From contig JAOZPP010000014.1 in NCBI GenBank assembly GCA_029932675.1, forward strand, positions 1 to 41,369: a stretch of DNA of 41,369 nucleotides, read 5' to 3'. Shown here in pieces: positions 1 through 7,331 of the stretch (position 1 is its first letter; each line of letters begins with the position of its first letter). The position numbers and the translations under genes are program-made. The DNA is from a bacterium (GTDB lineage: Bacteria > SM23-81 > DAOVCL01). Below the pieces are notes generated by a model. The model searched no databases, had not been told where the DNA came from, and worked only from the letters and a program-made list of their open reading frames with translations.

Positions 1-128
1 AAAATCCAAGAGTAGATTATAAGGCAAGACACAGGTATGAAGAGCCGGGAGAATATCAGATCATGGTGAAGGTTGTGGATGTGTTTGGGAATGATACGAA
101 TAAAGTGATGAGGGTGGAGGTGAAATAA
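1..128 (+). CDS. C-terminal end of a type III-like DNA methyltransferase (Mod), 5' part outside window
   Basis: An open frame enters from the left edge and stops at TAA 126-128. Its last ~40 residues include HRYEEPGEYQIMVKVVDVFG followed by NDT, a beta-rich tail. From memory this tail (a His-x-Tyr, then PGxY, then a VKVxDxFGNDT segment) closes the long adenine-specific methyltransferases that pair with type III-like Res helicases. The nearby Res gene at 4434 supports this reading. The catalytic part (DPPY and FxGxG motifs) is outside the window, so the methyltransferase role is inferred from the tail and the context. The next ORF starts 2 bases after the stop, which suggests one operon. Confidence 0.7.
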   Translation, partial: NPRVDYKARHRYEEPGEYQIMVKVVDVFGNDTNKVMRVEVK

Positions 129-130
129 CT

Positions 131-316
131 ATGGAACAAATATCTGTAATAGGTCAAATCTTTAAAAAATATTTTGAAGCACTTGAAGACAGATTGAATC
201 GCGAGATAATTGAGAATTTGAGGAAAATTTTTGAAAGAGGCGACTTAACAGAAGCTAATTTAAACGAGTTTATTAAATGGCTTGAGGATTATAATGCAAA
301 AGATAAAAAATCTTAA
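131..316 (+). CDS. Small helical protein between Mod and the zinc-hook ATPase, function unknown
   Basis: This is a 61-residue ORF starting ATG two bases after the Mod stop. It ends inside the next gene, overlapping its ATG (294) by 23 nt, so translational coupling on both sides is likely. The sequence is rich in Glu, Lys, Asn, Leu and Ile and should be almost entirely helical; no Cys cluster, signal peptide or membrane segment is seen. I do not recognise a family. Its fixed place between a methyltransferase and an ATPase suggests an accessory or partner protein of the restriction locus, but that is inference from position only. The tight spacing and coupling are the main arguments that it is real. 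Confidence 0.5.
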   Translation: MEQISVIGQIFKKYFEALEDRLNREIIENLRKIFERGDLTEANLNEFIKWLEDYNAKDKKS

Positions 317-2663
317 AATAAAATATTTCCGCGGCATAGTAGAGCGAGATTTACAATTCGAGGGGAAATCTATTGTGCTATTCGGAGAGAACGGGCATGG
401 GAAGAGTTCTTTTGTAGATGCTCTTGAATTTTTCTTTAAGGGAAACGTTCCTTACCTTGATGAAGCACAAACCACATCAACAGTTAGACATGTTCCCCAT
501 ATTTCTTATAAGAAAAAAGATTGTAAAGTAGAAATAGAATTTTTACAAGGAGCTGTAAAAGCATACCGTACCTTCCAGGATGTTCCTCAATTGCCTGTCC
601 ATCTAGAATCTTATTTCAAATTAGGCTCTGCCACCCCTTTTATACTTCGAAGGAAATATCTATTAGATTTTATTGTAGCACAACCAGCTCCGCGATATGC
701 TCAGCTTGCAGCTCTAATGGGGATAAAGAAGTTAGATAATATTGAATTAATCATGATGCGTAAACGTGATGAAATATCTGATAGTGTTGTTTCATTACAA
801 GGTAAACTGGATCGAGCAGGTGAAGAACTTAAGGATATTTTTGGCGAAGAAGTTAGATCAGAATCCCACTTGGTCGAACTTATTAATAAAAGGCTTCAAA
901 AGTATGGAAAGGCGATTTCCTCGATAGAAGACATATTGAAGATAAAACCCAAACTGGTTGAAGAAATCCAAGGTATAGACTTTGAAAAAGCAGGAAAATT
1001 TAAGAAAATCATAGATAAGGCAAAAAATTTGTTTTCAAACATAACCTTTCTTGAAAAGCATAAGGAATTTTGGATGAGCCTTGATACTTTGCTGAAAGAT
1101 AAGCAAAAGATCGAAGAGATAGTCTTTCAGCAACTTTTAGAACAAGGTAAGAACTTGATTGTAGAAAAAGAATTAAATAAATGTCCACTATGCCTGCAAC
1201 CGTTTGAGGTAGTTAAGCGAGATGATGTAATTGCTTCAATAGAACGGCGTCTCAAAGATTATAAAATTGTTGGTGAACAAATCAAAGAGGTTAAACGATT
1301 GCGAACAAAGTTAAATAGCGACTTGTCGGAATATTCTGATAAGTTCGAGGATCTTAGGAAACAGATGTTTCAAGTAGGGTATAAAAAAGATTTGGATTTT
1401 TTGGATAATATAAAGGCATCTTTAGATAAATTAAGAGTAGACTCTTCTAAGGAAATATTAAAAATTAGGCTCGATCCTTTAAATTTGTATCTGAAAAGAT
1501 TAAATGAGGAGGCTCCATTAATAAAGGATATAATTACTTGGTCCGAAGGTGAATTACAAAAAATTACAGTTACTAAAAAGTCTGAAGAAATTGTTAATAT
1601 AATAGATCTTTTAACAAAAGCTAATGAAACCTATAATAAAATTACCAAAACTTCGGCTGAACTGGACAAGAAAAAGAAACTCGAGAGTCACATGAAACTT
1701 ATTTATGATACTTTCATAAAAATTAAAAGCGATGAGGTTCAGAAAATATACAATGAACTTGAAGGTGATTTCTGTCGGTATTACGAACATCTGCATCCTA
1801 ATGAAGAATCAGGAGCAATTAAGTTAGAGGTCAAGCGAAGAGCAAGTGCCGAAATTAAAGGTAGATTTTACGAGAGGGACAACGAAGATCCACGGGGATT
1901 TTATAGCGAAGCTCATCTCGACTCTTTAGGCTTGTGTATTTTCCTTGCCTTTGTTAAAAGATTTAATGCAGGATTTCCGCTCATTGTTTTGGATGACGTA
2001 GTTTCTTCTATTGATGCTTCACACCGAAATCGTATAGGTGAACTTATTTTCACCGAATTTCCTGATAATCAATTTCTTATAACTACTCATGACAATATAT
2101 GGTTCGAAGAGCTATGTGCTGCCCAACAGGCTTTTAATGTTGGTTCTAAATTCAAAAACATAAGAATAATCCGCTGGAGCCTTAACGAAGGGCCTATCTT
2201 GGATAAATATAAACCTAGATGGGAAGACATAGAAGATAAACTGCAAACAAGAGATAAACAAGGAGCTGGTAATGCTGGTAGAATATGCTTGGAATGGATC
2301 TTAGATGAAATGACTATAAATCTGATAGCCACAGTACCACGAAAACGAGGAAATAGATTTGAAGTGGGAGACCTTTATAGTCCATTAAAAAACAGGGTTA
2401 AGAAGCTTCTTCCAGAGTATTACTCGTCAAATGAACAAACTTTTCAAAAATTAGAGACACATAAAATATTTGGTAACCTTCTCTCTCACTATAATCCTGA
2501 TTTTCAAAATATTTCGATCAATGAAATAAGAGATTTTATAGACTCTGTAAAATCGTTTTATAAGCTATTCTATTGCGAGAATTGTAAGGAATTTGTTCGA
2601 TATTTTCAGGATACAAAAATTATTAAATGCAAAAAAGGATGTATGGAGTGGAAGGTTAAATAA
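294..2663 (+). CDS. Rad50/SMC-like AAA ATPase with zinc hook, restriction-locus associated
   Basis: A 789-residue ABC-type ATPase. The start is ATG 294, with GAGG at 284-287 in front; a TTG at 282 in the same frame lacks a site. It has an N-terminal Walker A GENGHGKSS (residues ~31-39), long coiled coils interrupted by a CPLC zinc hook (297-300), a signature-like segment SEAHLDSLGL, Walker B LIVLDDV with an SSIDASH D-loop (~563-575), and a switch ITTHD. The C-terminus adds a second metal-type cluster, Cx2C-x14-Cx3C (Cys 761, 764, 779, 783). Proteins of this build bind or tether DNA and act in repair or phage defence. Here it sits between Mod and Res genes, so I infer a defence role. The gene is markedly more AT-rich than the chromosome to the right. 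It is not a canonical Rad50, because no Mre11 nuclease is adjacent. Confidence 0.85.
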   Translation: MQKIKNLKIKYFRGIVERDLQFEGKSIVLFGENGHGKSSFVDALEFFFKGNVPYLDEAQTTSTVRHVPHISYKKKDCKVEIEFLQGAVKAYRTFQDVPQLPVHLESYFKLGSATPFILRRKYLLDFIVAQPAPRYAQLAALMGIKKLDNIELIMMRKRDEISDSVVSLQGKLDRAGEELKDIFGEEVRSESHLVELINKRLQKYGKAISSIEDILKIKPKLVEEIQGIDFEKAGKFKKIIDKAKNLFSNITFLEKHKEFWMSLDTLLKDKQKIEEIVFQQLLEQGKNLIVEKELNKCPLCLQPFEVVKRDDVIASIERRLKDYKIVGEQIKEVKRLRTKLNSDLSEYSDKFEDLRKQMFQVGYKKDLDFLDNIKASLDKLRVDSSKEILKIRLDPLNLYLKRLNEEAPLIKDIITWSEGELQKITVTKKSEEIVNIIDLLTKANETYNKITKTSAELDKKKKLESHMKLIYDTFIKIKSDEVQKIYNELEGDFCRYYEHLHPNEESGAIKLEVKRRASAEIKGRFYERDNEDPRGFYSEAHLDSLGLCIFLAFVKRFNAGFPLIVLDDVVSSIDASHRNRIGELIFTEFPDNQFLITTHDNIWFEELCAAQQAFNVGSKFKNIRIIRWSLNEGPILDKYKPRWEDIEDKLQTRDKQGAGNAGRICLEWILDEMTINLIATVPRKRGNRFEVGDLYSPLKNRVKKLLPEYYSSNEQTFQKLETHKIFGNLLSHYNPDFQNISINEIRDFIDSVKSFYKLFYCENCKEFVRYFQDTKIIKCKKGCMEWKVK

Positions 2664-2664
2664 A

Positions 2665-2754
2665 ATGAAATCAACCGAACTTTTACATCCAGAACAAAGT
2701 CGCCTAAGCAAGGCATACTTGGCTAATAAACTGAAACTTCAGAGGAATGAGTAG
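2665..2754 (+). pseudogene. 5' remnant of a second res gene (29 codons)
   Basis: ATG 2665 lies one base after the ATPase stop (TAA-A-ATG), and the frame closes at TAG 2752-2754. The first 24 residues align without gaps to the start of the intact Res at 4434: 13 of 24 residues are identical, including the shared block SKAYL. The aligned 72 bases are about 65% identical by my count, so this is a divergent homologue and not a recent copy. Similarity is lost after about codon 24. I read it as the surviving start of an older res gene that directly followed the ATPase before the abiE-res block replaced the rest. Confidence 0.75.
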
Positions 2755-2760
2755 TGGCAT

Positions 2761-2819
2761 TCTCAATTTTGTACACCGAAGTAAACAAAAACAGGGACTA
2801 TGGTGCATAAGACTGAGAA
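2761..2819. promoter_or_regulatory. Upstream copy of a 59-bp repeat with inverted arms (candidate AbiEi operator 1)
   Basis: This 59-base box matches the box at 2861-2919 at 42 of 59 positions without gaps. Its ends form imperfect inverted arms: TCTCAATTTTGTACACC on the left and GGTGCATAAGACTGAGA on the right pair at 13 of 17 positions. AbiEi antitoxins are known to repress their own promoter by cooperative binding to paired inverted repeats, so this is a plausible upstream operator. It could instead be a decayed duplicate of the abiEi control region. Confidence 0.55.
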
Positions 2820-2860
2820 AAATCTGTGTAGGAGAAGACAAAAGAAAGTGAAACATCATT

Positions 2861-2919
2861 TCTCAATTTTATACACCAAACATAACAAAATTGTTAAGGA
2901 TAGTGCATTAAAATGAGAA
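2861..2919 (+). promoter_or_regulatory. Promoter-proximal copy of the 59-bp repeat (candidate AbiEi operator 2)
   Basis: This is the second box, starting exactly 100 bp after the first. Its left arm contains TATACA (2870-2875), a possible -10 element, and its right arm runs across the abiEi start codon at 2913. The arms pair at 13 of 17 positions. An operator covering both the -10 and the start codon would fit negative autoregulation. No good -35 is visible, and AAGGA (2896-2900) is a distant ribosome site 12 nt from the ATG. Confidence 0.55.
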
Positions 2920-3671
2920 TTACCCTCATAGAAGAGTTGGCTAAAAAAGGGAATACATTTACTTTTGATGAGCTCGTGGGCATATCCAATACACGTAAAG
3001 ATGTATTATGGGTAATTCTTTCCCGATTAGAAAAAAAAGGCTGGATTGAGCGCATTGAAAAGGGCAAGTATATGATTATCCCCCTTGGTGCCGAGAAAGG
3101 CAAATATACGCTAAATGAATTTGTTATCGGCTCTCTTCTTGTAAACCCCTACTGTATCGCCTACTGGAGCGCTCTTCATCATTATGGATTGACCGAGCAA
3201 ATTCCAAACACAGTGTTTATTCAGACAACTGCGAGAAAGAAAAAGCAAGAGATCGAAGTTTTTGGAGTTAGATACAGGGTTGTCAGAGTGAAAGACACAA
3301 AATTTTTTGGTATTAGAAAGGAGTGGATTGAAGAAACACAGATAAATATTTCAGATCGAGAGAAGACAATAATAGATTGTCTTGACAAGCCACAGTATTG
3401 TGGTGGCGTGGTAGAGGTTGCCAAGGCATTGAAAAACGAAAATCTTAATAAGGAAAAACTTTTAGAATATGCTCAACAGATTGCAAATTCCGGAGTGGTA
3501 AGAAGATTGGGTTATCTTTACAATTTGTTGGGCACTGATATTGATGCTCCGCCGCTAAAAACAAGAAACTACCTCTTGCTTGATCCCTCTATGCCTCATA
3601 AAGGCCCCAAAAATGCAAGATGGAGATTGATTATTAATCTGGATGAGAAAATGCTGGGAACCCTAGAATGA
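2913..3671 (+). CDS. abiEi: AbiEi-family antitoxin / transcriptional regulator (type IV toxin-antitoxin)
   Basis: A 252-residue protein with an N-terminal winged helix (about residues 1-60; helix-turn-helix around the segment FDELVGISNTRKDVLWVILS). The following AbiEi core includes YCIAYWSALHHYGLTEQIP, then the ISDREKTIIDCLDKPQYCGG segment typical of the family. AbiEi proteins neutralise the AbiEii nucleotidyltransferase without forming a stable complex and repress the shared promoter. The stop overlaps the toxin start by the ATGA at 3668-3671. Two operator-like boxes lie directly upstream. The cassette sits between an ATPase gene and a res gene, an unusual place for a toxin-antitoxin unit. 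Confidence 0.88.
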   Translation: MRITLIEELAKKGNTFTFDELVGISNTRKDVLWVILSRLEKKGWIERIEKGKYMIIPLGAEKGKYTLNEFVIGSLLVNPYCIAYWSALHHYGLTEQIPNTVFIQTTARKKKQEIEVFGVRYRVVRVKDTKFFGIRKEWIEETQINISDREKTIIDCLDKPQYCGGVVEVAKALKNENLNKEKLLEYAQQIANSGVVRRLGYLYNLLGTDIDAPPLKTRNYLLLDPSMPHKGPKNARWRLIINLDEKMLGTLE

Positions 3672-4456
3672 TACCTTCAACAGAGATAAGGGAAAGAGCA
3701 AGAGAATATGGGGTTCCTGAGACAACAGTAGAGCGGGATTACGCACAAAACTGGTTATTGAAGTATCTTTCTCCTATAAACATGGTTCTGAAAGGTGGCA
3801 CAGGAATCAGAAAAATTTACATTAAGAATTACAGATTTTCTGATGACCTCGATTTTACTCTGCTTGAAATGATGAACAAGGATACATTAGCGAAGCTGGC
3901 TGAAGAAGCTGTTCTTGAAGCAAAAGAAGAAAGTGGAGTTAACTTCAGCAATGAGATTCAAATTGAAGAGAATCTCAATGGTTTTGAAGTGACCATTTAT
4001 TTTCACCTTCTGCGAAGCAGTGGGACTCCGCTGAAAATTAAACTGGATTTAACAAGCCCCCAAAAGGAGAGGATTTTGTTGTCCGTAGAGAACCGAAGTG
4101 TTCTGCATCCTTATTCTGATAAGTGCCAATTTCAAATAAAAGCTTATTCTTTAGAGGAAATAATGGCTGAGAAGATACGCTCTCTTTTTGAAAGAACAAG
4201 ACCAAGAGATTTATATGATGTTTGCTATCTCCATAACAGAATTGACAACCAGAAAATGTTGAGCATTTTGGATGAAAAATGTAGACTCAAGAATGTGAAA
4301 CTTGATATATTCTCTCTGGAAGATAGGAGATTGGATTTCGCTAAGGCCTGGGAAAGTTCATTAGGTCATCAGCTCAAAGAACTTCCAAGTTTTAATTATG
4401 TTTATGATGAAGTCACAAAGCTCGTAAGGGAATATGAGACCAGTAGAAATTCTTAG
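3668..4456 (+). CDS. abiEii: AbiEii/AbiGii-family nucleotidyltransferase toxin
   Basis: A 262-residue DNA polymerase beta-like nucleotidyltransferase. Motif I is KGGTGIRKIY (from residue ~42), followed by FSDDLDF (residues 57-63) carrying the metal-binding Asp pair. The later motifs EIMAEKIRSLFERTRPRDLY match the conserved Lys, Arg and RPRDxYD positions of AbiEii. Members are bacteriostatic toxins; studied relatives use GTP or transfer nucleotides to tRNA. All catalytic residues I can check are present, so it should be active. It is translationally coupled to abiEi (4-base overlap), and its last 23 nt overlap the start of res at 4434, so toxin and restriction enzyme are probably co-transcribed. 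Confidence 0.88.
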   Translation: MIPSTEIRERAREYGVPETTVERDYAQNWLLKYLSPINMVLKGGTGIRKIYIKNYRFSDDLDFTLLEMMNKDTLAKLAEEAVLEAKEESGVNFSNEIQIEENLNGFEVTIYFHLLRSSGTPLKIKLDLTSPQKERILLSVENRSVLHPYSDKCQFQIKAYSLEEIMAEKIRSLFERTRPRDLYDVCYLHNRIDNQKMLSILDEKCRLKNVKLDIFSLEDRRLDFAKAWESSLGHQLKELPSFNYVYDEVTKLVREYETSRNS

Positions 4457-7052
4457 TCCAGACCAAAGGCGCCCCAGCAAAGCATATCTGGTCAATGAGC
4501 TTCGCAAGGCAGTTTTTACTTGGAGAAGCCAGGGCTATCCTGGGGTTACCCCAACTACAAAGAGACTTCTGCAATTCTGGTTTGGGGAAGAGCATCTGAT
4601 AAAAGTAGCGAGTAGCGAACAGCAAGTAACCAGAGAAGAGGGGGATAAATTCCCATATACTCATTATTCACCCCACCCTGCTGAGCTATTCCAATTCTGG
4701 TTCTGCCAAAGGGAAGCAATCGAAACCTTGGTCTATCTCTCCGAGGTGATGAAGAAGCGAAACTTCATCGCTATGGCCAGGGATTTTGGATCAGGCCCTA
4801 TTCAGGGCTATGATCCTTCCTACGACCAATACCCTTTATATGCCTTCAAAATGGCTACAGGTTCAGGCAAAACCTTTGTTATGGCATTGAGCATTGTCTG
4901 GCAATACTTCAATCATAAGAAGGAGGACAAAACCAATTACACCTCTAAATTTCTGCTCATCGCTGGGGAGAAGAATGTCATCTATGATAGGCTTCGGAGG
5001 GATTTTGAGGATGGAAAGATATTTAGGGAATTGCCACTTGTTCCACCGGAATGGGAGGGGGAGTTTGACCTAAAAGTGATCCTTAAGGAGGACCCCATCT
5101 ATACCATCCCTGAGGGGGTGCTATTTTTGACCAATATCCAACAATTGGAAAAAAGAGAAGGCAAAAGGAAAGAGACTGAGAGATATGTAGAGAAAGTTAT
5201 GGAATTGCCTGAGGTTTATAATATCCAGGATATCTACCAGGAGAACAGGATCAAGAGAGTCCTTACATCTTGCCCCAACATGATGATTTTGAAAGACGAA
5301 GCTCATCATATATACAGTTTTGAAAAAGCCTGGAAGAAGATCCTCCTTTCCCTGCATAGGAATCTCCTTTCCCAATATGGTAAAGGCATAAATATGGAAT
5401 TAGACTTCTCAGCTACGCCTAAGACCCAGACAGGTGCGTTATTCCCTTGGATTATTGTGGACTTCTCGTTGAAGGAAGCGATTGAGATGAATATTGTAAA
5501 ACTCCCATTGAAGGGAACAGTGAAAGGCGCTGAGGAGATTGCTTCCCAGAAAGCGGCTGAGAGATATAGGGCTTGGATTGATGCAGGGATAAGGAGGTGG
5601 CGGGAGTATAAGAAGAGACTAAAACCCCTATCAAAAAAACCCGTGCTCTTCTTTCAGTGTCCAGAGAACAAAGAGGCCGATGAGATATTTGGGTATGTGA
5701 ATGCTATCCCTGATCTTAAGGACAAAGTTCTGTTGATACATACGGACAGCACCGGTGAGGTCAAAAAAGCGGACCTACCCAAAGCAAGAGAGTTTGCCAA
5801 AACCATTGATGATCCTGACCCAGAAAAGAATCCCTACGAAGCGATTGTAAGCACATTGATGTTAAACGAAGGTTGGGACGTGAGGAATGTAAATGTAATA
5901 GTGGGATTAAGGTCCTACACATCCAAGAGGAAAGTGCTTCCCGAACAGGTCATCGGGAGGGGTCTAAGGAAGATGTTCCCGGAAGAGGAGGCAAGCATAG
6001 ATCAGTCCATAAATGTTCTGGAAGTTATCGGCCCTCCAGGGTTGATGGATATCCTTGAGGAGTTGGAGAGCCAGGAAGGTATAAGGTTCTCCGAATTTGA
6101 CACCGATAAATCGCCCAACATAACCACTATATTTGTTGATAAAGGCAGGTTGGTAAAAGATATTGAAATACCAATTTTGACCCCAAGGATTGTGATAAGG
6201 GAACTCCATTTACCAGAGGCAAATATTGAAAACTTACCCTCCCTCGCCATTCCCTTAGAGAACAAGGTTTTAGACACGGAATACATTGCTGTGGACATGC
6301 TTAAAGGGATGGAGGTTATCAGAAGAAAGTGGGACTTGCCTGTGCCCCAGGATCCCAAGAGCGTAATTGCCTACTATACAGACCAGATACTCAAACAACT
6401 GAGGGTCAGCGGTTCCTTTGCCAGTTTTTACCCCTTGGTAAAGAAATATGTTGTGGAAAAGCTGTTTACCGAAGAAATCAGCCTCGACGACCCCAGAGTT
6501 CTTTACAAGTTGAGCTCCCCTGTTGTGCAAGAGAAATTGATTGACTTAATGGTGGGTGCCTTCAAAGATTTGACCTTCAAAGAGAGGGAGCCTAAAAAGA
6601 CGGATAGGATAAGGCTTTCGGATATGAGACCTTTTGTATGGTCCAAATTGGTTTATCCGGCCAATAGATGTATCTTCAACTATGTCCCTTGTGACAACGA
6701 TTTTGAGGTGGATTTTGCTAAATTCTTAGACAGGGCTGAGGATGTTAAATCGTTTTCCAGCCTCCACAAAATTGGATTCTTTATGGAATACAGGGATTCA
6801 AAGGGAAATTTCCACCCCGCTTACCATCCTGATTTTATATTGGAAACGGAGAAGGGAGAGTTTTTTATCATAGAGACCAAGGGAAGGGTTGATGTTGATG
6901 TCCAAGCCAAAGACAACAGGGCCAAGGTTTGGTGTGAGGACGCATCTCAACTAACCGGGAGTAAGTGGTTGTTCCTCAGGGTTAATCAGGATGAGTTTGA
7001 GAGGTACAGATTCAAGAGCATCAAACAATTAGCCGCTGCCCAGAACAAGTAA
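4434..7052 (+). CDS. res: Type III-like restriction enzyme subunit (Res), SF2 helicase plus nuclease
   Basis: An 872-residue protein beginning at ATG 4434, inside the 3' end of abiEii. The helicase part has Walker A ATGSGKT (141-147), DEAH (288-291), motif III SATP (~326) and motif VI QVIGRGLRK (~505). The C-terminal PD-(D/E)xK nuclease shows HPDFIL (~797) and IIETKGR (~813). In type III systems Res works with Mod to translocate or switch along DNA and cut unmethylated sites; a matching Mod tail is at the left edge. It appears intact, with no frameshift. Base composition is intermediate between the AT-rich ATPase gene and the GC-richer genes to the right. A divergent remnant of its own N-terminus lies at 2665-2754. 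Confidence 0.92.
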   Translation: MRPVEILSPDQRRPSKAYLVNELRKAVFTWRSQGYPGVTPTTKRLLQFWFGEEHLIKVASSEQQVTREEGDKFPYTHYSPHPAELFQFWFCQREAIETLVYLSEVMKKRNFIAMARDFGSGPIQGYDPSYDQYPLYAFKMATGSGKTFVMALSIVWQYFNHKKEDKTNYTSKFLLIAGEKNVIYDRLRRDFEDGKIFRELPLVPPEWEGEFDLKVILKEDPIYTIPEGVLFLTNIQQLEKREGKRKETERYVEKVMELPEVYNIQDIYQENRIKRVLTSCPNMMILKDEAHHIYSFEKAWKKILLSLHRNLLSQYGKGINMELDFSATPKTQTGALFPWIIVDFSLKEAIEMNIVKLPLKGTVKGAEEIASQKAAERYRAWIDAGIRRWREYKKRLKPLSKKPVLFFQCPENKEADEIFGYVNAIPDLKDKVLLIHTDSTGEVKKADLPKAREFAKTIDDPDPEKNPYEAIVSTLMLNEGWDVRNVNVIVGLRSYTSKRKVLPEQVIGRGLRKMFPEEEASIDQSINVLEVIGPPGLMDILEELESQEGIRFSEFDTDKSPNITTIFVDKGRLVKDIEIPILTPRIVIRELHLPEANIENLPSLAIPLENKVLDTEYIAVDMLKGMEVIRRKWDLPVPQDPKSVIAYYTDQILKQLRVSGSFASFYPLVKKYVVEKLFTEEISLDDPRVLYKLSSPVVQEKLIDLMVGAFKDLTFKEREPKKTDRIRLSDMRPFVWSKLVYPANRCIFNYVPCDNDFEVDFAKFLDRAEDVKSFSSLHKIGFFMEYRDSKGNFHPAYHPDFILETEKGEFFIIETKGRVDVDVQAKDNRAKVWCEDASQLTGSKWLFLRVNQDEFERYRFKSIKQLAAAQNK

Positions 7053-7153
7053 TTATGCTTCCTCTTTTAAAGTTCGGTTCACAGGTTTAGTATTTTGGGG
7101 GCGCTTCGTCGGTTTGGGATTGCATTTCGTTCCCAGTGGTAAAACTAACTTTT

Positions 7154-7172
7154 TTTCTAAGAAATTCCGAAA
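7154..7172 (+). repeat. Short dispersed palindromic repeat (half copy)
   Basis: The 19 bases TTTCTAAGAAATTCCGAAA differ at one position from 24946-24964, where the same motif forms one side of a large perfect hairpin. Inner symmetry is TTTCtaaGAAA. It lies in the 279-bp gap after res, which holds no other recognisable gene. This could be a decayed copy of a REP-like element marking the right end of the defence island. Confidence 0.5.
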
Positions 7173-7331
7173 GATGGGAGATATTTGAAGTCCCGTAACT
7201 ATACATAGGTGCGGGAGTTCAAGGGGTAACAGCAGGGCAGTCTAACCAAGAGGAGGATTGTGGAGCGCCAGAGGGAGGAAGGTCCCTTGGAGGACGCGGC
7301 GAGCCGTGCTCGCCAAAGGGGGGATTATAGA

